From positions 1,203,501 through 1,267,500 of the forward strand of contig NC_135371.1 of NCBI RefSeq assembly GCF_049243985.1: a stretch of 64,000 nt of DNA, written 5' to 3'. Both the position numbers and the translations under genes were made by a program. Every line of letters begins with the position of its first letter. Positions within the stretch are counted from its first letter, which is position 1. Below the pieces are notes generated by a model. It did not search any database, was not told where the DNA came from, and worked only from the letters and a program-made list of their open reading frames with translations. This DNA comes from Paroedura picta (taxonomy: Eukaryota; Chordata; Lepidosauria; Squamata; Gekkonidae). This document shows, piece by piece, positions 44,421 through 55,184 of the stretch.

Positions 44421-44800
44421 CTTCTATTTGCAAAAGAAGTGATGACTGACTCACTGGATGGCAGGGAAGCAGAAGCAGCACCCAGGGACAGGAGGATGCA
44501 TATTCCTTCTTTCAGAAAAAACAGCCTTCAAATGATTGGTCAATTAAGAGGTCTTTTCAAGGACGGTACCCTAGAGGAAAGAGCAGAAGATCGAAAGGAG
44601 AACCAGCAGGGTATAGTGGTTAAGGAGCTTTCATTTGTTTTTGATGTGGGACACATCTTCTGGCGCGCCTCATAAAACGGAAATGTAGACGGATGAGATG
44701 TCCGGAGTTCCACCCACGAAGTGCGCCTGAAGGGCCCAGCCAGTGGCCAGGCAGGCCCTTGGGGCCTAGGCAGCTGCTGCATTACCCACGGGGGCTGAGA
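44421..44800. other. no gene recognised
   Basis: A tRNA-like A-box stretch 'ggtatagtggttaagga' at about 44610 suggests a SINE start. Nothing else is supported. Confidence 0.35.
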
Positions 44801-44814
44801 TAGTGGCAAAGGAG

Positions 44815-45090
44815 CAGGTAAGCGGGGGGTTGGGGGTTGAGGGAAGGGAGTGTGCGTTTGTTTGGGAGGGAGGGAGGGGGGTTGGGAAACCAACAGGTAA
44901 GAGGGTAGAATGCGGGGGGAGGGAAGGGTGTCTCTGTATGTCTGTGTGTGTGTGTGTTTGTGAGGGAGGGAGGGAGGGAAGGAGGAGGAACCAAGGTGGC
45001 TGGGAAACCAACAGGTAAGGGGGAATGACAGGAGTCTCTGTGTGTGTTTATGTGTATGTGTGTTTGTGAGAGAGGGGGGGGGTCTGACCA
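44815..45090. repeat. minisatellite-like tandem repeat
   Basis: Two to three units of about 120 bp, each with 'tgggaaaccaacaggtaag', then a GT-rich stretch and 'tttgtgagggagggaggg'. Length variation between individuals would be expected. Confidence 0.75.
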
Positions 45091-45439
45091 GGTAGCCCCA
45101 GAGCAGGTATGAGTCCAACATACCCTCTGAGAGTCAGACCACCAGTAAAATTGTTTGCAATTATACTCTGCCCTTCCCCAGAGATTCCAGTCAGCTGTGC
45201 AGCACTTCTGGTTTTAGACTATTTTAAATTACGTATCTTAATTCTTAGACATGTTAAATGTATTGGCTTTATTGAATTTTATATTGGGTAAATCGCCCCT
45301 TAATAGTAGTATTGAGAGGGGTAGTATATAACTATAAATAAATCTATAAATGAATGAATGAAATCAAGTTCTGTTTTAAGAGAACCGAATGCAGCTGAGA
45401 GTCACGTAGCAGGCTATTCAGGGGCAACATTCAAGCAGA

Positions 45440-45870
45440 TGTTTATTTTTATTATTTTATTTATTATTTAGTTCTATCCTGCCACTCCTGCAAACAGCTT
45501 GTGGCAGGTCACAGAAGTCATAATCCCCCAATTCTCCCCCCCCCATTAAAACCTATTAAAACCCCAAAACAATCAAATCCAAGCATCTTAGCGGTGATAA
45601 ACCCCTCCTCCCTACCCAACCACACAGTAGCCAATCTTGAAGGAAGAAGAAATAACCCAATTACCTGGCTTAGCCCGTGATCTTCCTTGCCCTGGCCTCA
45701 CCCAGGCAGAAGAGCTCTGTCATGCAGGCCCTGCGGCACTGTGACAGCTCCATCAGGGCCCTCAGCTCTCCTGGGAGCTCATTCCACCAGGCAGGGGCCA
45801 GGACCGAAAAGACCAAAACTTCCCTTGGGCCAGGGGAAAGGGGGGGAAAGGACATTTCCAGAGCAACACT
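45440..45870 (-). repeat. CR1/L2-clade LINE 3' fragment
   Basis: 'agttctatcctgccactcct' starts the tail and 'gggagctcattccaccaggc' is shared with 17400-17795. Confidence 0.6.
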
Positions 45871-46505
45871 AGCAAAATATACACTACAGAAGAACTCTAC
45901 ATATTATGTCCTCCTATATGTTCAGAGCTACCCCACTGGCCACTTCTACATCACTGTCTTGTTTCTCCCTATTGAAACAAAGAACATCCCAAGGGTCAGC
46001 TCAGGAGGGCGGTCAAAGGCACACCGTTATGATTCGCAAGTCGACAAAGAGCGACGATCCACGCTATGAAGGGAAAGGACACCAAATGGGCAGAGGATCC
46101 CTGGGGCTCAGCTAAGCGTCCGCCGTGAACCAACGTGGCCCAACTGGTCAAAAGGGATGGAAGCAAAAAAGAGTTTTAAAACAAAAATCAAAGGCTGAGG
46201 CTTCCCTTTCCCAAAACTGTGACAGCACCGGCCAGATATTTCCACAGGGGAGGAGGAGGTGCGAAGACCTGGAGAATGTCTGAGTGAGCCAGTCTCTGGG
46301 CTCCATATATTCTCTCAGCTCCATGACGAAGATTTGGTTTCCTTCAATGCTCTGTCCGTTTACAGGGACGGTCACTGAGGTCCCTTCTCCCATTTGACGG
46401 CTGATTTATCACCTGAGCCCCCTGAAACGTCTGAGCATTTAGACAACCCCCCTGCGCAAATGCTACGGGCGCGGACAAGGCCGTTCCCCAAAAGGCTGAG
46501 CACGT
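45871..46505. other. 3' flank of ZNF-F
   Basis: An old repeat at about 45865-45960 resembles 35083-35200. No exon is seen. The part next to 46506 is probably 3' untranslated sequence; it shares 'ggacaaggccgttccccaaa' with the same position in gene E (about 36685). Confidence 0.45.
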
Positions 46506-47902
46506 CTACTGTTTCCCCCTCGTGTGAATGAGCAGGTGCCTCATGAGGTTGGAGTGCTGGCTGAAGCCCGATCCACACTCCTGGCACTTGAAGGGCTTCT
46601 CCCCCGTGTGGATGAGCTGGTGCCGGAGGAGGTTGGAGTTGTGGTTGAAGCAGCTCCGGCACTCCTGGCACTGGTACGGCTTCTTCTTGTTCTGCGTCCT
46701 CGGGCTTCTTTGCGTCTGGCGGAAGCCCGTCTTACATTCCCCGGTCTGCGTGTTTTTGTGTCTCCTCAGAGTTACGCTGTGGCTGAAGCTTTTCCCGCAA
46801 TCCAGGCACTGAAAGGGTTTTCCCTCCTTGTGGATCCTCTGATGGTTCGTGAGCCGTTCGCTCAGGCTGAAGCTCCTCCCGCACTCCAGGCATTTATATG
46901 GTTTTTCCCCCTGGTGGAGGAGCTGGTGTTTCATGAAGTTTGCGTTCGTCGTGAACTTCTTTCCACATTCCAGGCACTCGTGCAGTTTCTCCCCGGTGTG
47001 TATTCTGCGATGCATAGCCAGACTCGAGGTGTGTCTAAAGCTCTTGCCGCATTCCAGACACGTATATGGTTTGTCGCCCGTGTGGGTATTTTGATGCATA
47101 GTGAGGTTGGTGCTTGCTATGAAGCTCTTCCCACATTCCAGGCATTTGTATGGCTTTTCACCTGTGTGGGTCCTTTGGTGCATAATGAGATTTTTACTCT
47201 GAGTAAAGCTCTTCCCGCATTCCAGGCAGGTATATGGTTTCTCCCCCGTGTGAATCATTTGATGTCTGATGAGGGTTGTACTTTGAACAAAGCTCTTGCC
47301 ACACTCCAAACATTTATAGGGTTTCTCTCCCGTTTGTTTTCTTTGCTGTTGGCTACGGCTGAAGCTTGTGCCAGACTTGTGGAAAAGATAGGGCCGCTCC
47401 TTGGCGTGGATTTTTTGATGTCGAACAAGACACGACCTTACGATAAACCTCTTTCCACATTCCAGACATATGTAGGGTTTCTCTCCTGTGTGCATTCTTT
47501 GATGCACAATGAGGTATGCGCTATATGCAAACTTCTTTCCACATTCAAAACATTTGTAATGTTTCTCCCCTGTGTGGGTCCTTTGATGCACCCGAAGAGC
47601 CGAGCTTTGACTGAATCGCTTCCCACATTCCAGGCAGTCGTACGGCTTCTCCCCGGTGTGGATATTCCAGTGCGCTTTCAGGTTTGGCACGCTGGCAAAG
47701 GTCTTCCCACAGGTAGAGCACTCGATCCTCCTCTTTCCTTCCTGTATCGCTCCTTGGTAGCTACCACTGAGGTAAGCAAGTGATGGGCCATCCCTTTTAT
47801 CCACCTGGTTTTCAAAGTTTACTTTCACTCCTAGAGTCGCATCAGTTTCCTCCAACACCTGACAGGTTTCGTTTTCACTGGCTGTGTCCCAAATCTCTTC
47901 AG
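46506..47902 (-). CDS. ZNF-F terminal exon: C2H2 array of about 14 fingers
   Basis: The acceptor TCTGTTTCAG|CTGAAGAG at 47902 joins the acidic exon: TEEIWDTASENETCQVLEE, spacer, then CSTCGKTF. Contact residues at -1,2,3,6 are SPNA, QSAV, YAYV, VSCR, one decayed finger (LFHKSGTSFSRSQQ), then QTTR, QKNM, ATNM, HSSM, TANK, LERN, HVTR, HSNR, QSNR. The HVTR finger ends HKNTQTGEC. The 3' untranslated region starts with sequence shared with gene E, so E and F are recent duplicates whose middle fingers have changed most. Predicted protein is about 509 aa, nuclear, target unknown. Confidence 0.93.
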
Positions 47903-48416
47903 CTGAAACAGAGAAGTGTGATATAAATTTAAAGAAGAAAAGGAAGATCAAATCAAGAAATGAGTCTAATGAAGCGATTCAGACGGCTGAAACTCTCCAA
48001 CATTTGGTGGGGAGGAGGAGAGAATTCATATTTACTGTATTTGCTGGCGTATAAGACTACTTTCCCCCCCTGAAAAACATGCCTCCAAGTGTGGGGGGGG
48101 GGGTCGTCCTATATGCTGGGTGCACCAACTGGGATAGACAGAGTTGCCCACAGTAGCCTCCCGATGCCCGCCCACCTCATTCTACATGCCATCCAGTATC
48201 ATGCAGTATCCAGCGCGGCCATGGCGGGTCATCAGCGTGGCTGCGGTGAGCATCAGCAGCAATACAGGGGTGCCAGCCTTTTCGGTGTGACCGGCCCGTT
48301 CTGCTTGGCAGGAAGCAGCAACGCTCCGCCCTGCCCCTTGTCTACGCAGAGACGCACTTGTGCACTAGTGCCGGTCATAGGGAGAGGGGTGGGCCGGGTA
48401 TATAACAAACTCTTCT

Positions 48417-48670
48417 GAGGGTCTTCTCAGGGGAAGGCCTCGGCCTCTCTGCCCTGTGGCTGGCCCTGCAGGGGAACTGATTGGCCCCTGGGAGAGATGG
48501 GAGGCTGGACTGGAGGGACCCCTGGTCTGACCCAACAGGGCTCTTCTGATGTAGGCCTCTGTCTCTCTGCTCTGTTGTTGGCCCTCCTGAAGAACTGGTT
48601 GGCGACTGAATGAGGCAGGAGGCTGGACTGGATGGACCCCTGGTCTGACCCAGCTGGGCTGTGCTTATGA
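48417..48670 (+). repeat. LINE 3' tails, two units
   Basis: Begins with the same 'gagggtcttctcaggggaag' junction that links the tandem units at 6786 and 25385. Confidence 0.7.
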
Positions 48671-48761
48671 CCCATGTAGGATAGATGCTAACTGTATCCT
48701 CTCTCTCTCTCTCTCTCTCTCCCACTATATCATCATCCTCCCATCTTGAAAAAACGCTCAC

Positions 48762-48894
48762 TTTCATCAGCTGCAGGTTGGAAGAACACGTCCTCAGGCA
48801 ACGTTTCAGGAGAGGCTTCAAGCATTTCTCCAGCCTCACAGGCTTCCTGGAGAAAGCCTTCCTCTTTGTGCTCGTCTGTCCTGGTCTTTTTCAT
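48762..48894 (-). CDS. ZNF-F acidic N-terminal exon
   Basis: MKKTRTDEHKEEGFLQEAC, EAGEMLEASPETLPEDVFF, QPAADE, then donor GAAA|GTGAGC, phase 1, 44 codons plus one base. The ATG used by genes E and G (GACCATGA) is absent here (GACCAGGA). One extra base after the acceptor brings an upstream ATG into frame, so the start has apparently moved upstream. In gene E the equivalent upstream ATG opens only a four-codon frame. The acceptor is CCTCCCAAG. Function as in gene E, unknown. Confidence 0.83.
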
Positions 48895-49109
48895 CCTTGG
48901 GAGGCAGAGAAGATGGTCAGAACCCCCAGAATCTCAGTCCCGTCTCCTAAGAGGAGAAGGCTGGGCAGCTGAGAAAGGGCAACAAAATACACAACAACAA
49001 GATTGGTAAATACATCCTCCCTCCTCAGACCTCGTGACGGGGGCCTCAGGCACGGGTGGCTTAGAAAGATCCATGGAGGAGCGGCCTTGTCAGTGTGGAC
49101 ATCGTAAGG

Positions 49110-49490
49110 CAACATGGAGAGCGGGCAGAGGAGAGCAATGCGGATGATCCGGGGCAGCCTGGGGAGCCAGCCCTGAGAGGAAAGGCGGAGGGGCTTGGGG
49201 ATGTTCCGCCGGGAGAAGAGGAGGTGGAGAGGGGATGAGATTGCTCTCTTGAAGTATTTGAAAGGTTGTCCCTTGGAAGAGGGCTGGGAGCGGTGCCTGT
49301 TGGCAGCAGAGGAAAGGACCTGCAGGAAAGGGTTTAAACTAAGGAGGTGGTCAGCCGCCCCTCACTGGCCGTCTTCAAGCAGCGGCTGGACAGATCCTTC
49401 TCCTGGAGGCTTGAGGCTGAACCTGCACTGAGCAGGGGTTGGGACTAGATGGCCTCTATGGTCCCTTCCAGCACTAGGATTCTATGAAAC
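49110..49490 (+). repeat. CR1-like LINE 3' end
   Basis: 'ggggatgagattgctctctt' and 'gaagtatttgaaaggttgtc' correspond to the CR1 coding end. It terminates with 'gactagatggcctctatgg' and 'gattctatga'. Confidence 0.75.
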
Positions 49491-50810
49491 AGCACTGCTC
49501 AGCGATTCAGCAGGGCACCAAAGAAAGCAGATTCTTTCAAATGCTTTGCTGAGCAGATGCAAGCCAGTTTATCTGAGCAGGTAAATAAATTCTGCTTAAC
49601 AGCCGGGTTCCAAAAACGGATCTGTCCGAAATGTCAGAGAAGATCCAATAGCAACCAGTGAGTAAAAGGGAAAGGAAGGGAAGGGACGGCCTCTACTGGG
49701 ATCCTGGGCCTTGGGGGAAGGAAATTGGCCTTCCTAGTGAGCCAAGGCTCTTCTGCACCTGTTTATCCAGAGCTCTAAATTTGTGAATGAAGCCAAGTTC
49801 AGCCATCCCCACGCAAGGCAGTCGTAAACATCCCGGGTAGGTTCAAAGGGCCACCAAATGCACACGGCTGGGCAATTACACAATCAGCACAAAGATACAC
49901 AACCTTTGGCAGGAAATCCAGCCCGAACTGCCTGCTTATGTGTAGCTCTCTGCTTCCAGCTACTCCCCCTTAGCAAAAAACAGTGGTAGCTACATTGCTC
50001 CATACCAATCCCCCCCCCTCTGCAAAAGCTTGCTACCCCTCTGTATATCACACTGGATCCAATAAGCACACCTGCTGCTCTCATTCCACACCTGAAATCA
50101 CTCCGCAAGCCAAGATATGAGGGCAGGTGGGCTCACTTTCTGGCTCTACCTGAAGAAGTGAGCAGTGACTCTCCAAAGCTCCTCCCGGCCACAAATGTTG
50201 CCAGTCTCCCAGGTGCTTCTGGACGCTTGCCTCTCCCCCACTGCTGCAAACAGGCAGAGAGGGCCAGCCACCCACCTCCATCTGCCTCAGGGGAAGGCAC
50301 CACCTTTAGCCATACGGAACGGAATTCCATCAACCTTGCAGGATCTGAGGAAGTGAACAGAGACTCCCAGAAGCTCCTCCCTGGCCACAAACGGTGCCTG
50401 TCTTCCAGAGGCTCTTCTCTCCGGCTACGGACGCACTAACAGGGCCAGCCATCCTGAAGCTTTTGGGGGGCTGCATATTAAATGGGGGGGTGATGCCCCT
50501 CAGCCCCCTTCTGCTGTGAGGATCTCCCTGCCTCTTCATGGAGGGCAGGATTATCCATTGCAAGCCATTGCTCTCCTTTAATCCCCCTCTCCCACCCCAC
50601 TTGGCCTCTTCCTGGAGCCCCCCCACCCCGCAAATAGTTCTTCCCCCCTTTCAGCTGCAGGGGGCAAAGGGAAGCTTTTCTCCCCGCCCCCCTCCCAGTT
50701 CTGCACCCCCTTCCCTCCCTGCCTGCCTGCCTGCCTTGGGTCTTCCCTTGCACCCCCCCTCCTTTACACCCCTTTTCTCCACCCAGCCCCCCCCCCCACA
50801 CCCCCGGCAC
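49491..50810. other. intron 1 of ZNF-F, no exon recognised
   Basis: A diverged tandem pair at about 50150-50230 and 50345-50420 shares 'aagctcctcccggccacaaa'. The part from 50450 to 50810 is GC-rich and belongs to the promoter island. Confidence 0.4.
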
Positions 50811-50814
50811 TCAC

Positions 50815-50956
50815 CCGCTCGCCGCCCCCAGCCGTGGGAGCATCCCTGGCCCCGGCTGCCTGGGCTTGGCTGGGAAGCGACGGGCTGGACCCCCCTCCCC
50901 TCCTCCCCCCCCCCCCGGCAGGCCCGCCTAGCATCGCAGCTCGCTCGCCTTAACCC
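50815..50956 (-). promoter_or_regulatory. ZNF-F promoter block and noncoding exon 1
   Basis: GAAGGGTTAAGGCGAGCGAG in gene direction, then CTAGGCGGGC from 50931 (25-bp spacing). The exon ends GAGCGG|GTGAGT at 50815, the same exon-end sequence as gene G. Confidence 0.75.
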
Positions 50957-51039
50957 TTCAGAGCGCTGGGCAATGGGCGGACCGCTGGGGGGACTGCAAC
51001 GCCAGGGGGGCTGGCTGAGCAAAGCCCCGCCTTCCGGAG

Positions 51040-51380
51040 GTTCAGGGATGCCAGCCTCCAGGCGGGACCTGGGGATCCCCCGGAATCGTGCCTCATCTCC
51101 AGACTGCAGAGATCAGTCTCCCTGGAGAAAAGGGGTGCTGGGGAGGGTGGATGTAGGGATGCCAGCCTCCAGGCGGGACCTGGGGATCTCCCGGAATGGC
51201 AGCTTCTCTCCAGACCTCCTAGATCAGTTCCCCCTCCCCTGGAGGAAGTGCCTGCCTTGGAGGGCCATAGCGTGATAATCCACTGGGGTCCCCCCCCCCG
51301 CACCCCAAATCCTGTCCACTCCCGGCTCCACCCCCAAAGCCTCCGGGTATTTCCCCACCCAGGCTGGCCGCCCGATGGTG
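51040..51380. repeat. GC-rich 'GATGCCAGCCTCCAGG' repeat, two to three copies
   Basis: Two clear units start near 51046 and 51157 ('gatgccagcctccaggcggg', 'cctggggatc', 'ctctccagac'). This copy is upstream of the gene F promoter, not in the intron. Confidence 0.75.
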
Positions 51381-51850
51381 AGATCCAAAGACCGGGAAAG
51401 CACAGAACAGAGCTCTTCAAGTCAAGTCAGACTAACTTGGTTACGTTGATGTAACCTGTGCAGTAGTAGGTTCCTCAGAGCATGTGCAGAGAGCCTTGCA
51501 GTTACAGTCCAGAGGAGGAATAATTAAGCCTTCCCAAACCTTCCCTGGACCTGGATTCTGCTGGAGACTGAAAAGACGGATGAGAGTCCAAAAGGTCTGT
51601 TCCTGGTCAGTGGATCTGGGCCTCAGTCACCTTCCCCCCCAGGAATGAGCAGGCGGATTTCCCTGCCCCATTATAAAGCCCCGTCTCTGTTACCCCTCAG
51701 AGACCTGTAACACACAGTCCCCCCCCCCCCCCGCCCCCATCAAGGACCTGGCAATTGCTCCCAGGACACCAGGACCAGCCTGGCCAAACTGGATTGTCCT
51801 TTGTCCCAAAGGATTAACCCTCTGGCCAGGGGGGGGATGGGATTTAATGG
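51381..51850. other. no gene recognised
   Basis: Nothing identifiable is seen apart from a poly-C run near 51718. Confidence 0.35.
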
Positions 51851-51857
51851 GTCGTTA

Positions 51858-52005
51858 ATGGAAGTCGTGTAGTGGTTAAAAGAGCAGCAGTCTGCAATGT
51901 GGAAAGCCAGGCTCGATTCCCCACTCCTCCGCATGCAGCTAACAAGGTGACCTTGGGCCAGTCTCGGTTCTCTTAGAGGCGTTCTTACAGAGCAGTTCTC
52001 TCAAT
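51858..52005 (+). repeat. MIR-like SINE, head and CORE part
   Basis: 'gtcgtgtagtggttaaaaga' (A box) and 'ccaggctcgattccccactc' (B box) are on the plus strand. Confidence 0.75.
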
Positions 52006-52284
52006 GGACACTTCAAAAATGTTTGGACTGGACGATTCTGCCCTTTCCCTCTCTCTCCACCAGGCACCTTCTGCGCCAGCAAGCCCCTCAAAGGGTTACA
52101 GTGACGGACTTCCCAGGCCTAGAAAGGCTCTGGAGAGGGGGGGGGGGGTTACCTTTCAAAGCGCTTTCCTGTCTGCCCCCACCCAAGGGGGCCTCTCTTT
52201 TGCACAGGCTGCTGCATCAGGAGTGGGTGAGTTTGACGGGGGGGGGGGGGAGGAGAATTGCATTGCCTTGAATTAATAATAATA

Positions 52285-52560
52285 ATAATTAAAAAAACAT
52301 GCAGTCTGAAAGCTCTGCCCATGAGCCTGGGAGTTCGATCCCAGCAGCCAGCTCAAGGTTGACTCAGCCTTCCATCCTTCCGAGGTGGGTAAAATGAGGA
52401 CCCAGCTTGCTGCTGAGGGGTAAACGGTCATGACTGGGGAAGGCGCTGGCAAACCACCCCGTATTGAGTCTGCCATGAAAACGCTGGAGGGCGTCACCCC
52501 AAGGGTCAGACATGACTCGGTGCTTGCTCAGGGGATACCTTTACCTTTACCTTTAATTCA
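52285..52560 (+). repeat. Sauria SINE
   Basis: The tRNA-like head has B box 'gagttcgatcccagc'. The body reads 'aaggttgactcagccttcca' and 'aggtgggtaaaatgaggacc', and the BovB-like tail reads 'gggcgtcaccccaagggtca' and 'ggggatacctttaccttt'. This structure is known from squamate genomes and is the best single marker of host group here. Confidence 0.85.
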
Positions 52561-52639
52561 CAAGTGCACCTCGCTTATTCCCTGTGGAACCCACGATACA
52601 ACAGACTGAATCCACATTTGTGCCACAGCAGCAGTGTGA

Positions 52640-53125
52640 GAGATGCCCCGGATGCAGAGGAACTGGCTCACCGCTGTGTGGGAGAGAATGCTGGACTAGA
52701 TCAGCGGTCCGCGAGCTTTCGCCCGCTGCGGACCACCGCTCCGGAGTGGGGGGAGAGGGTGGCCCGGCAGGGGCGCAAACGCGCGTGCATGGCAGTCCGC
52801 GCATGCTCGTTTGCGCCGCGCCATGTCGGCGACCGCGGCTCCCCCTCCCGGCCCCTCCGGGCCGCCAGCAAATCGGCCGCTAAAGTGGCCAATTAGCTGG
52901 CAGCTCGGCAAGCTTCTCTTCCCTCCCCTCCTGAAACAAGAAGCTTGCCGGGCCGCGAGCTAATCGGACGCTTTGGCGGCCAATTTGCTCGCGGCCTGGC
53001 GAGCTTCTCGCTTGGGGGGGGAGGGAAGAAGGAGCCGCGGCCCGGCGCCAAGGCCTTCGCGGCCCGCAGGTTGGGGACCACTGATCTAGTCCAACCCCCT
53101 GCATGATGCAGGACACTCACAGGCA
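52640..53125. mobile_element. GC-rich hAT-type element between two LINE ends
   Basis: CAGCGGTCCGCGAGC at 52703 and the complement of CAGTGGTCCCCAACC at about 53085 are hAT-like ends. The interior is over 65% GC by eye and contains an imperfect inner inverted repeat ('ggccaattagctggcagctc' near 52890; 'ggcggccaatttgctcgcgg' near 52975). It is flanked by GACTAGAT on the left and ATCTAGTC on the right. Confidence 0.6.
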
Positions 53126-53537
53126 GAAGCACAACATTACTCTCTCCTCTTGTTTTTCCGGGTGAGGAAAGCAAGACGTGTGAGAAGCAGGGTGGAAGAG
53201 GCAAGACAGCTCTAAAATAAAAATAAAATAAAATAAAAAATAAAGTGTGGAATGCCAGTGAGATGCTATAAAACTATCGCGATTGAGCATACAGAGGACA
53301 TCCTGCTGTTTTGCCCACTGTGCGGAAATGCCCAGCGACAAACTCCTGTCAGCCTCAAGAACTAAGGGAATAATACAGTTCTATAACTCGCAGTAGCCTG
53401 TGTTCAAGAACTGGAGACTGCTCAAACACTGATTTGTACCTCAAAGTCTTCAACGCTTCATTCCACCTGACCTTTCCCTGTGTTAAATAAAATCTTAAAA
53501 TTTTGCTGGACTTTGTTGACATCTCAAGTACCATTCT

Positions 53538-53812
53538 GAAGGGATTTCAGTAAGGAGATGTGGAATTAGCGTATTTTTCTATTAATTCCGTCCTGGGTCC
53601 TGGCTGGGTCAACTGTAGACTTCCTGCTCCTTCAAGCACACTTCCTCCCTGCTCCCCCCCCCCCAGTCAGTCAGTTAGACTGTTAGGACTCTCACTCTCC
53701 TCTCTCTCTCTTTTTTTTTTACAAAGTTCTTTCTCTTCTCAATGAAGCTGTTTATTCTTTAAGCAGCTGCTGCTTGGCCCCTCCTTTGCCTATTTGAACT
53801 CAGCCAAGGAGA
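53538..53812 (+). mobile_element. solo-LTR-like fossil, copy 3
   Basis: 'tgtggaattagcgtattt', 'gacttcctgctccttcaag', 'gctgtttattctttaagcag' and an end near 'actcagcca'. AGGAGA occurs just before 'tgtgg' and just after 'gcca'. No internal genes are seen. Confidence 0.5.
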
Positions 53813-53879
53813 ACTTGGGAGTCTTGCCATGAGACCCGGAATCAGATTTCAGAGTATTTGAAGAAGCGTGTGTGCACCC

Positions 53880-54100
53880 AAAAGGTTGCGCCCAGCATCA
53901 GTCGGGTGGGAGGCCGTGTTGGGCGGAAGCAGCAGACCCAAATCTGAGTCCGGCAAGGGCACCTTTGAGACCAACCAAGCTGAATTCTGGGCAGGAGCTT
54001 CAGTGGGCTTGCACCCTTTGCCAGGGGGCAGAGGGCCAGGAGGGCCGGTGAGCGGGAATCGCAGTAGAGCTTGTGTGAGAATCCCTCAGATGGGAGGAAG
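53880..54100. repeat. fold-back family arm
   Basis: 'gcggaagcagcagacccaaa' and 'ggcacctttgagaccaacca' mark one arm; the second is not clear. Confidence 0.5.
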
Positions 54101-54274
54101 GCAGGATCCGTGAAGGGTTGAGAACGAGGAGCACCCAAATGCCGGAGCTGGAGCACCCATCATCTGCCCAAAGGTCAACAAAGTTCAACAACAGAGGGAG
54201 CTCTGACCAAGTGTGCCGGCACCTGCAAGCAGATACCAAGAAGGAAACCTGGTGGGTCTTCAAGGTGCTCTGCA

Positions 54275-54700
54275 GGGCCAGCATGAAGAAGAGCTCTTCT
54301 CTCCCTGAACAGACACCCTGTGAGGTGGGTGTGGCTGAGAGAGCCCACAGGGAACGGCTTCTAACTGGACTGGGACTAGCCCCAGGGCACCCAGTCGGCA
54401 GCACCTGGGGAAGGAGTGCGGAATTGAACCCGACTCGCCAGAGTGGAAGTCCACGCTCCTCACCACCACGCCAAGCGGGTGAAGCGGCTAACAGCGGCAG
54501 CTTCTAAGCTGGCGAGGCAGGTTTGTCCTCCACATGCGGCCAGCTGGGTGACCTGGGGCTAGTCCCAGTCCCCTTAGAAGCCGTTCTCCCAGGGTGTCTG
54601 CTGTGGGGAGAGGAAGGGGGAGGGCTTTGTAAGCCGCTTTGAGCCTCCTTCGGGGAGCGACGAGGGAGCTCTAAACCCGCCTCTTCTTCTTCCTTCTCTC
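54275..54700. repeat. inverted pair of MIR-like SINEs
   Basis: A minus-strand copy (54275-54480) abuts a plus-strand copy (about 54515-54700, ending 'aacccgcctcttcttcttcc'). A transcript of the region could fold on itself. It lies about 140 bp upstream of the gene G promoter block. Confidence 0.7.
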
Positions 54701-54835
54701 TCTCTCTCTCTCTCGCTGCAGAAAGGAACTGGGGGGGGGGCGACGTGGGGGGGCGTCTTGGGGGGCTGCCCCCTCCCTCCCTCCCTCCCTCCCTCCCTCC
54801 CTGGCTGGCGGGGGCGGGGCCGGGCCCTCCTCGAA

Positions 54836-54975
54836 GGGTTAAGGCGACGGAGCGGCGCTCCTAGACGGGCCGGCGAGGAAGGAAAAAGGGAGGGAGGGAG
54901 GGAGGGAAGGAGGGACTCCCGGGCCGGGCCGGGCTGCGGCGTCGGGGGGATCCGGCCGAGGCTGGTGGGGAGCGG
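54836..54975 (+). promoter_or_regulatory. ZNF-G promoter block and noncoding exon 1
   Basis: GAAGGGTTAAGGCGACGGAG from 54833, then CTAGACGGGC at 54861 (25-bp spacing), a GC-rich leader, and donor GAGCGG|GTGAGT at 54975. This is the plus-strand counterpart of the minus-strand blocks. Confidence 0.78.
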
Positions 54976-55184
54976 GTGAGTGGGGGGGGGAGGGGGCAAT
55001 GCAATGCAAGACCCAAGGCGGCAGCGGGGGGGGGGAGAGAAAAAGACCCCCCCCCCAGTTTGCTCCCTCCTTCCCAAGGGTGGTTTGCGCCGCCCCTCTC
55101 CTTTTGCAGCCTGGGGGGGAAGGAGGGATCAGAGCGGTGGGGGGGGGGTCAAAAGAGGGCCGAGGCCAGCGCCCCCCTTCCCTC

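Noticed and set aside
46524-47783. 419-codon plus-strand open frame across ZNF-F (and similar ones at 12436, 23525, 30269, 31067, 37385)
   Set aside because: Same antisense effect of periodic finger coding; they appear wherever a finger exon lies and nowhere else.
54730-54810. (CCCT)n tract as part of the promoter block of ZNF-G
   Set aside because: It is a simple tract upstream of the block and is not shared at the other promoters.
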